Below, piece by piece: positions 37,193 to 46,126 of a stretch of DNA of 64,000 nucleotides (position 1 is its first letter; each line of letters opens with the position of its first letter). Source of the stretch: Gammaproteobacteria bacterium (GTDB taxonomy: Bacteria > Pseudomonadota > Gammaproteobacteria > Eutrophobiales > Eutrophobiaceae); the NCBI GenBank assembly GCA_947480335.1, contig CANKCB010000012.1, positions 1 to 64,000 on the forward strand, in the 5' to 3' direction. The position numbers and the translations under genes are program-made. The notes below the pieces were generated by a model. The model did not search any database. It had not been told where the DNA came from and saw nothing but the letters and a program-made list of their open reading frames with translations.

Positions 37193-39007
37193 ATGCGTAA
37201 TTTTCGAATGGTATTACTCACGCTGGGACTGACCACTGTCTACCAGTTGGCTGATGCACAGGACCATTTATCTGCTGAACAACAGAAGATGACGGCTCAG
37301 GAACGCAATCTGGTATATGCCCCCTGGGACCCGTCTCAGATGCCTGAATTACGAAAAAAAATCGGTTTGATCGGGCCAGGTACGAAAACCCCTTTTCCAC
37401 AAGCCCGTTTCCCCAGCTATCTCAAAACACCGGAAAGCGTGGAAGAACTGATGCCACAAGCCCAATATGCCGTTCAGCAAAAAGGCGGTCGTTCACCTTT
37501 GGGGCTGGTTGATCCAGGTGACATTGTTTTAATACCGTTGCCACATACGGCAGATCCTCTGGTTCAGGAAGCGATCAAACGCGCCTTCACCGCAAGACGG
37601 GTAGAAGTAAGATTGATCTATGAATACGAGCTGGCCGGAATTTCCAAAGAAGATCTGGATACGATTACCCGGATTCAAAATGTATTCAAGGCCGGTGATG
37701 GACAGCAGGAACTGAACTACCTGCAAATCACCGGTGCAATGGATAACTGGGATGCGGCCGTGAAATGGACCAGGGATCACGATCCGGTATTGGCTGACGC
37801 GACATGGCCAGCATTTAAATACCCTAACGAAAGAGTGGAAACACTGGCAAAATATTTCCAGAAGCTGATTGATGCAGCCGTAGTCAAGTACCTGGATGAA
37901 CATCCTGAAGTGAACAAGGTATTCTGGCGTACTGGTGGCAGACCCTTTGCCATGCACGCATTGAAACATCATGCCCAGAAACTGGTCGGTAATTATACTT
38001 ACCTGAATAATTTCGACATCATGAGTAAGGTCCCGGCCTATCCGTCAGATGTCTGGCGCATGATTGAAGGCAAGATGATTGAGCCGATGGCCTATACCGA
38101 TCGGGTTGAAGTGACTGACCCGGAAGGCAGTGCCTTTTATTTTGAATTGACGCCAGAGCAGGCAAAAATCTGGTCGCAAGGCTCTTATCTGCAGGGTCAT
38201 ATTTTCATGATCCCTTCCCAGTCATCGGGTATTTATCCGTTCTCGTTTATTTCATATCCGGCACAGAATAATGACTGGCTGCCAACTATCCAGATGACCA
38301 CTGCAAATGGCGTGATTGCTTCAAGCAATAGCCATGCATCCAACCATCCGCGCATGGAAATACATATCAAAAATGGTTATGTGCAGGACGTCATTGGCGG
38401 TGGATTCTATGGTGATGGTTTCAGGTTATGGCTGAAATATCCCAAAATCAATGAATTGACCTGGCCGTTCCAGAAGAATCCGGGATTCTGGTGGTTGTTT
38501 GAAGCAGGTACCGGTACCAATCCAAAATACTTCAAGCACCCGGGTGAAATGCTGGTGGGTGATAACCTGTCTGAACGCAATGCCGGTGGTGTCATACACT
38601 GGTCATTCGGCGCTGAAGTAAAAAACGGTCCGGAAAAGGACAAGGAAAAATCAGCACGTTCACCTGATGCGATCGAGTTCGGCAAGCAGAACCAGGTGCC
38701 TATCGGACACGCCATGCATAATCATACCCTGATGCCCACCTACCAGATTCGTCTGCATGATTCTGGCAAATGGCAGACGGTCATTGAGCATGGTCAAATC
38801 ATGGCCAGCAATGATCCGGAAGTACGTGCGATAGCATCACGCTATGGTAACCCGGACGAGATATTGCGTAGGGACTGGATCCCTGAAATTCCGGGCATCA
38901 CCGCACCGGGTAATTATAACAAGGATTATGCCTCCAACCCCGGCAAACACTGGCTGAAATGGGCGCACAGCATACTCGACAATACTAATAAGTACATGGG
39001 TGAATAG
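37193..39007 (+). CDS. Exported protein resembling M29 aminopeptidases
   Basis: A 604-residue protein. The start at 37193 is preceded by an SD (AGGAG, 9 nt) and gives a signal peptide ending near LADAQDH. Weak family clues to thermophilic M29 metallopeptidases are VDPGDIVLIPLPHTADPLVQ (compare the VKKGD motif), the strand VEVTDPEGSAFYFEL, the ligand-like EAGTGTNPKYF, and AGGVIHWSFG. If correct, it is an unusual exported and enlarged member. The similarity is by eye only. The gene lies between the ABC ATPase and an exported methyltransferase (6 bp before the next start). Confidence 0.5.
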   Translation: MRNFRMVLLTLGLTTVYQLADAQDHLSAEQQKMTAQERNLVYAPWDPSQMPELRKKIGLIGPGTKTPFPQARFPSYLKTPESVEELMPQAQYAVQQKGGRSPLGLVDPGDIVLIPLPHTADPLVQEAIKRAFTARRVEVRLIYEYELAGISKEDLDTITRIQNVFKAGDGQQELNYLQITGAMDNWDAAVKWTRDHDPVLADATWPAFKYPNERVETLAKYFQKLIDAAVVKYLDEHPEVNKVFWRTGGRPFAMHALKHHAQKLVGNYTYLNNFDIMSKVPAYPSDVWRMIEGKMIEPMAYTDRVEVTDPEGSAFYFELTPEQAKIWSQGSYLQGHIFMIPSQSSGIYPFSFISYPAQNNDWLPTIQMTTANGVIASSNSHASNHPRMEIHIKNGYVQDVIGGGFYGDGFRLWLKYPKINELTWPFQKNPGFWWLFEAGTGTNPKYFKHPGEMLVGDNLSERNAGGVIHWSFGAEVKNGPEKDKEKSARSPDAIEFGKQNQVPIGHAMHNHTLMPTYQIRLHDSGKWQTVIEHGQIMASNDPEVRAIASRYGNPDEILRRDWIPEIPGITAPGNYNKDYASNPGKHWLKWAHSILDNTNKYMGE

Positions 39008-39013
39008 ACTCGT

Positions 39014-39889
39014 ATGCGCTATTCAATAAAACGTAATTTGCTGAATCGTTCGTCGAGGCAAACCCGGCTCTGGCTATCCACCCTGGCAATGTTTTCCCTG
39101 CTCTGGTGTCAGTTAGCCAGCGCCGTGGAGCTGGATGTACCGTATGTCGAAACGCCGGACGATATCGCCACGCTAATGATGGATATGGCACAGATTACGC
39201 CAGAGGATTACGTTATTGACCTGGGCACAGGCGATGGTCGTCTGGTTCTGGCTGCCGTAAAACGAGGCGCTACCGGACTCGGTGTGGATCTGGATCCGCA
39301 ACGTATCGAGGAAGCCAATGCAAATGCCCGCAATGCGGGTGTAACAGACAAGGTCAAATTCGTCATCGGGGATCTGTTCAAGACTGATATCAGCCAGGCA
39401 ACAGTGTTGACATTATTTCTGAACAGCGAAGTCAATATGCGACTCAGACCAATACTGTTTGAGCAACTTAAACCCGGCACCCGTGTGGTTTCTCACAACT
39501 TTGATATGGAAGATTGGCAACCGGATCAGCAGCAAGAGCTGATGGTCAATGACCGGAATAACTACTATATACACGATATTTTTTACTGGGTAATTCCTGC
39601 CAAGGTAGAGGGTGATTGGCAATGGCAGATGGGCAAGGACCAGTTTCAGATGTCTGTCAGCCAACAGTTTCAGACTATAGAAGCAGAACTCCGGATCAAT
39701 CAACAGACGCTCATCGTCAAAAATGCCACGGTAACAGGCACAGAATTGAAAATCACCGCTGTTAATGCTGACGGCAGTCAGGAATATATATTGAATGGAC
39801 AGGTCACGGATAACAACATCACTGGCACTATCAGCTCGGGGTTTGCTGGTGGTGACAAGCCGACAAACTGGCATGCCACAAGAAAGTAA
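39014..39889 (+). CDS. Exported class I SAM-dependent methyltransferase
   Basis: A 291-residue protein. An N-terminal signal peptide (hydrophobic LWLSTLAMFSLLWCQLASA) precedes a Rossmann methyltransferase core: VIDLGTGDGRLVLAAVKRGA (motif I), GVDLDPQRIEEA, FVIGDLFKTDI and LTLFLNSEVNMRLRPILFEQLKPGTRVVSHNFDM. A C-terminal region of about 90 residues looks like a beta-rich domain. Similar exported enzymes are found in other bacteria. SAM is not normally available outside the cytoplasm, so its role is puzzling. It starts 6 bp after the M29-like gene and converges with the next gene. Confidence 0.82.
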   Translation: MRYSIKRNLLNRSSRQTRLWLSTLAMFSLLWCQLASAVELDVPYVETPDDIATLMMDMAQITPEDYVIDLGTGDGRLVLAAVKRGATGLGVDLDPQRIEEANANARNAGVTDKVKFVIGDLFKTDISQATVLTLFLNSEVNMRLRPILFEQLKPGTRVVSHNFDMEDWQPDQQQELMVNDRNNYYIHDIFYWVIPAKVEGDWQWQMGKDQFQMSVSQQFQTIEAELRINQQTLIVKNATVTGTELKITAVNADGSQEYILNGQVTDNNITGTISSGFAGGDKPTNWHATRK

Positions 39890-39929
39890 TCAGCACAGCA
39901 AGTTATACTTCAACTCGCTGCCAATACAG

Positions 39930-40670
39930 TTACTCGGGGTTTAACACCCCGCCATATTGAGAGGTCGATGCGGCCGCCGCCGGCTCCGGATTGGTTGCTG
40001 TGGATGTAGCTGGTTCTTCTGCCAGAGTAGCGGCCAGACTTTCAAATCCCATATTTTGCAACCATTGTCGCAGATGGAACCTGAAGTCTGCGCTTGCCGT
40101 CCGTTCATTAAATTTTGCTTCAGCTGCGACCAGTTTTTCGGTTGTCTGTTGCAATTTTCTGTAAACCAACATCTTGTCCAGATAGGTGTCCGTCAAATCA
40201 AACATGTAGGCGGTAATTCCATCGGCATCCAGATCACTGGCAAAGGCTTCCTGACTTTCCATGTCTGCAATGTAATCGATTAGTTCCATGGCAATTTCTA
40301 TCACATGCATACCAGTAACCGAACGGCCAGCCTGTGGATTGTCTTTCAGCGTGCTGGGCAACTGCAGGGAGATACCATCGGCCTGTTGCATATGCAGTAA
40401 CATGCCATCTACTTCTTCCTTCAATACTGTCAGACTGACTTTTAGCTGACGTAATTGCGGATCAGGCCATTCAGTAACTTCTCTTCTTTCCAGTGCGATA
40501 TCACCAATAACCTGTTTGACCTGTTCTATCGATTGCTCGACCTGGTCATTTTTGTTGTCAATCATGAAGCTGTTCCACGGGCCCTCGCCATGGGCATAAG
40601 AACATACAGGATGGATCAGCATTAGAACTGATATCAACAGAGACAAGTAGTTTGGAGGATTAGTTTTCAT
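39930..40670 (-). CDS. Exported helical protein of unknown function
   Basis: A 246-residue protein when started at the ATG at 40670; a TTG four codons upstream is also in frame. A signal peptide ends near CSYAHGEGP. The mature part is rich in charged residues and probably mostly helical (KLVAAEAKFNERTASADFRFHLRQWLQ), with a low-complexity Ala/Thr/Pro-rich tail (TSTATNPEPAAAASTSQ). I do not recognise a family. It stands alone between a convergent methyltransferase gene and a hairpin. Confidence 0.6.
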   Translation of the reverse strand: MKTNPPNYLSLLISVLMLIHPVCSYAHGEGPWNSFMIDNKNDQVEQSIEQVKQVIGDIALERREVTEWPDPQLRQLKVSLTVLKEEVDGMLLHMQQADGISLQLPSTLKDNPQAGRSVTGMHVIEIAMELIDYIADMESQEAFASDLDADGITAYMFDLTDTYLDKMLVYRKLQQTTEKLVAAEAKFNERTASADFRFHLRQWLQNMGFESLAATLAEEPATSTATNPEPAAAASTSQYGGVLNPE

Positions 40671-40728
40671 AAGCGTCGTCAATCTGGCGTACAGAATAAC
40701 AGACAGGTGTGGGTTGAGGCTATCGATG

Positions 40729-40756
40729 CTGGCGGCGGTAAGCTTACCGCCGCCAG
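40729..40756 (-). terminator. Perfect 28-bp palindrome after the amidohydrolase genes
   Basis: Perfect 14-nt arms (first arm CTGGCGGCGGTAAG) lie 25 bp beyond the stop of the minus-strand amidohydrolase gene. No T-run follows. It is probably a terminator or a 3'-end-protecting hairpin. Confidence 0.6.
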
Positions 40757-40781
40757 ATCGTTTAATATTTTACTGCCTGCT

Positions 40782-42116
40782 TTACTTTGAGGCGACCGGT
40801 GTTTCCAGCTGTACCGGTGCGTCCTTGTCAGTCCAGACCAGTTCACCATTGATGAACGTCATCGTAACCTTGTTCTTGGAAATGTCCTCATCCGAACCGG
40901 ACAGATAGTCCTTGTCGAGTACGACGAAGTCGGCATATTTGCCTTCTTCCAGACTGCCAGTCATCTTGTCCGAGAACATCGAGAAGGCTGACCAGATCGT
41001 TACCAGCTTCAAGGCAACAACACGGTCAACGGCTTCAGCCAGGTTTATGACTTCACCGGTCTTGTCATTCTTGCGGGTAACAACCGCTTGCAAGCCTTCA
41101 AAGCCACCGTATTCAACTGCAACGTGCACACCAGCATCCAGTGCCGATTTGATTGGCGCAATCTGGGTTATATCACCACCCATATAGCGTTTTACGAAAC
41201 CGGGTTCATCGTTAAATGCGCGATGCGGATCAACGACGAGCGTGAAATTGTATTTCTTGGCAACTTCATGCATCTTCGGATCATGTCCCAGCAAGGTACC
41301 ATGTGCAAAGGTATGACGCATCGAACGTACACGTTCCAGTGTCAGATCACGATTAACCGCCATGGCCTTTTCAACATACTCACCGGCCGTCAGGATCATG
41401 CCAGGACCTACACCGTGCATACCGACAAAACGCCAACCTGACTGCAAGGCACCAACCAGCAATGCCTCTGTTGAAGCCGAAGCTACGTCCGGACAGTTTT
41501 CCATTCTGGGATCTGACAAGGGCTTGAAGCCATGCATACAAGGACCATTAACGGTATCGCCATCACCTTCAGAACCGACACCACCGAGCCAGAGCCAGGG
41601 ATTACCATCTTCCATCTTGGTCCAGAAATAACCACGGTCAGAGTAGAAGGCACGTACATGCTCATCACCATAAATAGGCTGACGGGCCTGTTCAAAATGC
41701 CAGCCGAACCGAACCGGTAACTTACCGTCTTCCCGCAACAGCAGATACATCGCGGAAACTTCAGTGGCCTTGTCCAGACGTGATTCAAACTGGGTAATAC
41801 CCTGTGGCCAAAGTGCAGTCTTCACATGTTCCTTGAAGGCCTGTCCGAGTTCATAGGGCGATGGTGCGGCACCCATGGCGACTGTCTGGAAATGGCTCCA
41901 GGGCGGGGAGGTCGTCATAACCACACGTTGTCCGACGTTTTCAACACCCGGGTTACTTGCCTCAAGACCTGAGCGCAAGGTCGGCCAGACTTCCATAATG
42001 TGCGTTACGGCTGATTCATTCAGCAAGCGTGCACGATGCCCAGCCATTACCACGCCGGAAACCAGCAGGGTCATGGCCAGAATTACTATCTTTGTACCAG
42101 TTTTGTTGATATTCAT
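40782..42116 (-). CDS. Exported amidohydrolase, C-terminal catalytic half
   Basis: A 444-residue protein with its own signal peptide (MNINKTGTKIVILAMTLLVSGVVMAG). It lacks the N-terminal sandwich and HxH metal motif of amidohydrolases but carries the later parts: VGMHGVGPGM (His234), MRHTFAHGTLLGH (His268, His272), VVDPHRAFND, and the closing GSLEEGKYADFVVLDKDYL. These line up with the full-length paralogue at 24404-26314 (AAMHSGGDKDID, HTFDHSSG, GSLEPGKLADFVVLDQD). The missing half is encoded just upstream. The two products probably form one enzyme in the periplasm. Confidence 0.8.
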   Translation of the reverse strand: MNINKTGTKIVILAMTLLVSGVVMAGHRARLLNESAVTHIMEVWPTLRSGLEASNPGVENVGQRVVMTTSPPWSHFQTVAMGAAPSPYELGQAFKEHVKTALWPQGITQFESRLDKATEVSAMYLLLREDGKLPVRFGWHFEQARQPIYGDEHVRAFYSDRGYFWTKMEDGNPWLWLGGVGSEGDGDTVNGPCMHGFKPLSDPRMENCPDVASASTEALLVGALQSGWRFVGMHGVGPGMILTAGEYVEKAMAVNRDLTLERVRSMRHTFAHGTLLGHDPKMHEVAKKYNFTLVVDPHRAFNDEPGFVKRYMGGDITQIAPIKSALDAGVHVAVEYGGFEGLQAVVTRKNDKTGEVINLAEAVDRVVALKLVTIWSAFSMFSDKMTGSLEEGKYADFVVLDKDYLSGSDEDISKNKVTMTFINGELVWTDKDAPVQLETPVASK

Positions 42117-42181
42117 TTTTACTTACTCCTTCAAGCTGCGTTTGGTTTGTAGTGTCGTACTGACAACAAATTCATGCCTGC

Positions 42182-42946
42182 TTATTTTTCAAATTCAAAC
42201 GTGAATAATTCTTCAATGACGGGGTCGCCATTCTCAGCCTTGGTCACGTGATACCAGACACCGGGTGCCTTATTGCTGATGTGGATACCACCACCACTCA
42301 TCAATACGGCCGGGTTGTCCGGAATGACTTCACTCAATTCATCGGTACCGATAGGTGCATCACCTTCTTTTGGTGCACTCATCATGAACGATACTGAACC
42401 CAGATCCGGAAATTCTTCACCGTTCGGGAACAGTTCGATACCTATCCAGGCGGAAGGATCAATTTTCTCACGGGCCTGTAATGCGCCGACAGCCTTGGCC
42501 ACCTTGGCCATGGTTTCTTCAGCATTTTTGGCCACCACGAGATTGATGTAGTAACCCACCAGTGCTCCCGGCAACTTGAACATATGACGGGCAATATCTT
42601 CCATCGCACCCTGTGGGTGATGGTGATTGTTGACGATACCCGGAATAACGGTCTTGCCTTTCAGATCCATCACTTTGGTGTTCGGTCCTTTCAGTGCAAG
42701 CATGTCCTTGCTCGAACCGATTTTCAGAATCTTGCCATCACGCACAGCCATCGCTTCAGCAATAGTGCCAGGATTGCTGTTATAGGCAGTATCATCAATG
42801 GTGATTATCTTGGCGTTGTGGACGATTAAATCAGGATACTTGACCAGAATGTCAGGAAGAGCCTGAGCATTGGCATTGGATGAAACCAGAGTTACAAATG
42901 ACAAGATTACTGCGAGTGTTGGTGCAAGAATCAGTTTACGCATCAT
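42182..42946 (-). CDS. Exported amidohydrolase, N-terminal half
   Basis: A 254-residue protein with a signal peptide ending near SNANAQA. It contains the amidohydrolase N-terminal composite sandwich (VHNAKIITIDDTAYNSNPGTI, LKGKTVIPGIVNNHHHPQG) with the metal ligands among His108-His110. It ends after ITPVIEEL-like FTFEFEK, where a complete enzyme would continue into the barrel. The other half, with its own signal peptide, starts 65 bp downstream. The match to the N-terminus of the 24404 amidohydrolase (NSKIVTMDDASFSSSPGTI) is clear. Confidence 0.8.
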   Translation of the reverse strand: MMRKLILAPTLAVILSFVTLVSSNANAQALPDILVKYPDLIVHNAKIITIDDTAYNSNPGTIAEAMAVRDGKILKIGSSKDMLALKGPNTKVMDLKGKTVIPGIVNNHHHPQGAMEDIARHMFKLPGALVGYYINLVVAKNAEETMAKVAKAVGALQAREKIDPSAWIGIELFPNGEEFPDLGSVSFMMSAPKEGDAPIGTDELSEVIPDNPAVLMSGGGIHISNKAPGVWYHVTKAENGDPVIEELFTFEFEK

Positions 42947-43002
42947 ACTACCCCCTTTACCTCAATGAATTAACACATTAAACCCTGTACCCAGAGTCTG
43001 GA

Positions 43003-43031
43003 AAGGCCCGATCCTTCTGGAATCGGGCCTT
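43003..43031 (-). terminator. Hairpin after the 43-kb TonB receptor gene
   Basis: AAGGCCCGAT and ATCGGGCCTT form a 10-bp stem around a 9-nt loop, 24 bp downstream of the receptor stop on the minus strand. It is followed by only a short T-rich stretch. Confidence 0.6.
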
Positions 43032-43054
43032 CGCAAACCAACTAACAGACTAAA

Positions 43055-45769
43055 TTACTGAAAATTATAGTGGAACTTGATGCCATAGGTAATGAAATCA
43101 CTGGTATCCCGATTACGGCTTTCAAATGCTTCCGGGCTCAGGTCGTTCTCTATGTGATAAGACGGATTCGGGTGGAACAGGTTATGGGCATAGGCTGACC
43201 ATTTCCAGTTCTCATCGCTATCACCGAATGAGGCATTCAGGCTCATATCACCATGTTTGTCCATCATGCTTACCTTGCTAAAACCTGTGTTGTCGGTGAT
43301 ATAACCATCCGAGTAGTAGGCATTGGCATTAAAGCCCAACTGATAGTTGGTCAGGAACGGCATAGTGTAGTCTGCATCCACCACAAACTTCCAGTCAGGC
43401 GAGTTCGCACCCTGTTCACCACTACGGTCAATTACACCGGCAGTGGCAGACGTCAGTACGCAGCCAGTAGCCGATGGGTTGGCTACTTCAACTTCGGTAC
43501 AGGTGGAGATGAAGTCTACCATCGTGTTCTTCATGTACACGCCACCACCTCGCAGTGTCAGATTATCCGTCGCTGCATAATCCAGCGAGAATTCAATACC
43601 CTTAACTTTCTGTTCACCTGCATTAGTGAATGAAATAAAGGCGTTAAATTCGAGCGCCTGTGTTGCGCCAATTTGCAGGTCGGTGATTCTGGTCTGGAAT
43701 AAAGACACGTCGTAACGTAAACGTCCATCCATCACCTTGCCTTTCGCACCTAACTCCATATGCTGGGCATATTCCGGGTCAAACTGGAACTCCTCGTATG
43801 CCTTATCAAATGCGCAGGTACTATTGCAAGTTGCGGTCGCTGCAGCAGCAGTCGGTATGGTTGCCAGACTGGCATCTGCACCACCGGCTTTGAACGACTC
43901 TACGTACTTACCGTATAAGGTATGATCATCGGTTAAGCGATAAGTCACACTGAACTGTGGGTCGATCTCGTCACCTGAGAACACACCTTTAGGTCCAGTA
44001 ATACCATCCCAGTTATTGGCAACTGGCGTTCTGATGCCGGTATAGCCAATGGCTGTCGCGCCATTCCATACGCTCTGACCATTCAGGGTACCCGCCGTAA
44101 GGGCCTGCGGGTTCGCAGCAACCTGTGCAGCTGTACATCCGAAAGCAGCTGTAGCTACGCCTGTGCAACCTGAGCCAGATCCATTTGCCGGGGTAGTAAT
44201 TGCACCCGTGACATTGCTACGGACAATCCAGCGGTCAGTTGAACCCCAGATTGCCGTAGTCTTTTTAACACGGCTGAAACGTCCACCGGCGCTGAGTGTC
44301 AGCTTGCCATCCATAAATCCGTTGTAGGATAGATTGGCAAACGCACTCTTCCAGTTGCCATCACCGACCATGTCCTTGAAACGTATGGGTTGCTGGGCAT
44401 TCGCACGCAAGAACAGTGCCTTGTAATTTTCCTCGATTTTCTGGGTGTACAGACCAGCCATCCACTCCCAGTCTCCGCCTGTGGCTGAAGAAGCCCGCAG
44501 TTCCTGACTGATTGCATCATAGTTATGATCGCGATACTGCGTATTGGACAGTGTCAAACCATAACGATTTTCACGCAGGGTTTCGCGTTCAAACTGATCA
44601 TAAGATGTCAGTGAGCTCAACGTTATGCCGTTGTCCAGTTCATAGCTGAGATCAAGGTAGGTGCTCCACGGGGTCAGTTTCTCATAACCCTCGGTCACAT
44701 TCGTACCCGCATAGGCCTGCATCAACTGATTGCCGACATCGCGAATATCAAACGAAACCAGTTTGTCAGTATCACGGAAGGTACCGGTTGGGGCAAAGAA
44801 GGGGCCATCCGAGGATCGACCGATCGGTGCACCTTTATCGTCACAATCCGGCAATGGAGTGAAATTAATCTTGCTGCTACCTGTACCTGCACCTGTACCT
44901 AACGGCGGAGCAAAGTAAACGCTGGTAAAGTTACCTGGAGTGGTGGTTGCCGTCATACGCTGACAAATTGCCGTACCTTCAGCACCCTTGTTCAGGTCTG
45001 CCGTGTCAAACTTGGCTGTGGCCTGGAATGCTTCAGTCGGTTTCCACTGGGCAATAATACGACCAGCCTTGTTTTCGTAGTTGGGGAATTTATCTCCTGA
45101 AACCACATCCTGCAGATAACCGTCTGCGCTGTCGTATTTAGCCGCGACGCGAATACCAAATGTGTCAGTAACAGGTCCACCGGCAGCCGCTTCAACTACC
45201 TTGGTACCAAAGTTGGCGACTGAAGCGTCTACATAGCCTTCCCATTCAGGGGTTGGCTTGCGGCTGGTGATGTTAAACGCACCGGCAATCGCATTCTGGC
45301 CGAAGTAAACCGGCTGCGGTCCTTTCAGGATTTCAACCTGTTGTACGTCCAGGAATGAAAGTTTAATCATCGAGGTACGGGCATAATGCACGCCGTCGAG
45401 GAAGATCGGGGTTGACTGTTCAACGGTAAACGCGTCGGTGGTCGCTGCACCCAGACCACGTACAGACATACTGGGTCGTAAGTGTTCAGGCTCAACGATA
45501 ACTGTCGGAGTAAACTGTGCCATTTCATCCAGTGCGCGGTATCCCTGCTGTTGCAGGAAATCACCGTTAATTGCTTCAAGAGAAATCGGTACGTCCTGCA
45601 TGGACTGTACCCTGCGCTGCGCAGTTACAACGATTTCTTCCAGAGCAGCCTGAGCCATAACCGGACTGGTACTGACTGCGGACATGGTCATCACGCCTGC
45701 AATGGCTGAAACGATGGCTGTGTATACCGAAGACTTGCGGTATCGATTTAGTTGAACTGTCTTATGCAC
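43055..45769 (-). CDS. TonB-dependent receptor (FecA/sphingomonad-type)
   Basis: A 904-residue receptor. A signal peptide ends near SPVMAQAALE. It is followed by the TonB box LEEIVVTAQRRVQSMQDVPIS, a plug (VRGLGAATTDAFTVEQSTPIFLDGV, VEILKGPQPVYFGQNAIAGAFNITSRKP) and a barrel ending in FITYGIKFHYNFQ. This type often imports small organic compounds in degraders of aromatics and plant or algal products. It lies upstream of the two amidohydrolase halves and downstream of the TTT transporter on the same strand, so a shared substrate is possible. Confidence 0.9.
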   Translation of the reverse strand: MHKTVQLNRYRKSSVYTAIVSAIAGVMTMSAVSTSPVMAQAALEEIVVTAQRRVQSMQDVPISLEAINGDFLQQQGYRALDEMAQFTPTVIVEPEHLRPSMSVRGLGAATTDAFTVEQSTPIFLDGVHYARTSMIKLSFLDVQQVEILKGPQPVYFGQNAIAGAFNITSRKPTPEWEGYVDASVANFGTKVVEAAAGGPVTDTFGIRVAAKYDSADGYLQDVVSGDKFPNYENKAGRIIAQWKPTEAFQATAKFDTADLNKGAEGTAICQRMTATTTPGNFTSVYFAPPLGTGAGTGSSKINFTPLPDCDDKGAPIGRSSDGPFFAPTGTFRDTDKLVSFDIRDVGNQLMQAYAGTNVTEGYEKLTPWSTYLDLSYELDNGITLSSLTSYDQFERETLRENRYGLTLSNTQYRDHNYDAISQELRASSATGGDWEWMAGLYTQKIEENYKALFLRANAQQPIRFKDMVGDGNWKSAFANLSYNGFMDGKLTLSAGGRFSRVKKTTAIWGSTDRWIVRSNVTGAITTPANGSGSGCTGVATAAFGCTAAQVAANPQALTAGTLNGQSVWNGATAIGYTGIRTPVANNWDGITGPKGVFSGDEIDPQFSVTYRLTDDHTLYGKYVESFKAGGADASLATIPTAAAATATCNSTCAFDKAYEEFQFDPEYAQHMELGAKGKVMDGRLRYDVSLFQTRITDLQIGATQALEFNAFISFTNAGEQKVKGIEFSLDYAATDNLTLRGGGVYMKNTMVDFISTCTEVEVANPSATGCVLTSATAGVIDRSGEQGANSPDWKFVVDADYTMPFLTNYQLGFNANAYYSDGYITDNTGFSKVSMMDKHGDMSLNASFGDSDENWKWSAYAHNLFHPNPSYHIENDLSPEAFESRNRDTSDFITYGIKFHYNFQ

Positions 45770-46126
45770 AATAGCACCCCCAAAAAATGTAGAGAGAATT
45801 TTAAAAAATATGTCTGCTGATCATTCCATCTGGCCGACGTAAAACCTGTTTCATCTGCCTGACATCTCATTCACGATAACGAGTCATAAACGTCGGGCAG
45901 ACGAATGAGTGTGCGCAGATTACAACTATATTGTGCAGATAACAACAGCAGCTTTATTGTGCGTCACAGCAATTAATCAGTGGATTTTAATGCAGTGATA
46001 ACGATTTTAATCACGGAACAATTCAGTTTTATTTACCCGTAATACTGTCTGGTGTGACATGTATACAACAGTAAACAGCGTGGACATTTAGCGATCTATG
46101 CAATTGTGCAAAAATTAGGGATATTC
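45770..46126 (-). other. Regulatory region upstream of the 45-kb receptor
   Basis: This 357-bp gap holds no gene. It contains a direct repeat (45911-45926 and 45931-45946) and an inverted repeat with 10-bp arms (45854-45863 and 45892-45901). Most of it is probably the promoter region of the TonB receptor; the right end is the 3' region of tctB. Confidence 0.5.
45911..45946. repeat. Imperfect 16-bp direct repeat with 20-bp period
   Basis: GTGCGCAGATTACAAC and TTGTGCAGATAACAAC match at 13 of 16 positions, exactly 20 bp apart (about two helical turns). The spacing would place two copies of a DNA-binding protein on one face of the helix. They lie about 140-180 bp upstream of the receptor start. 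Confidence 0.5.

Noticed and set aside
39934..39950. Small hairpin CGGGGT/ACCCCG near the stop of the 40-kb gene
   Set aside because: It lies within the coding end of the minus-strand gene, has a 6-bp stem and no T-run.
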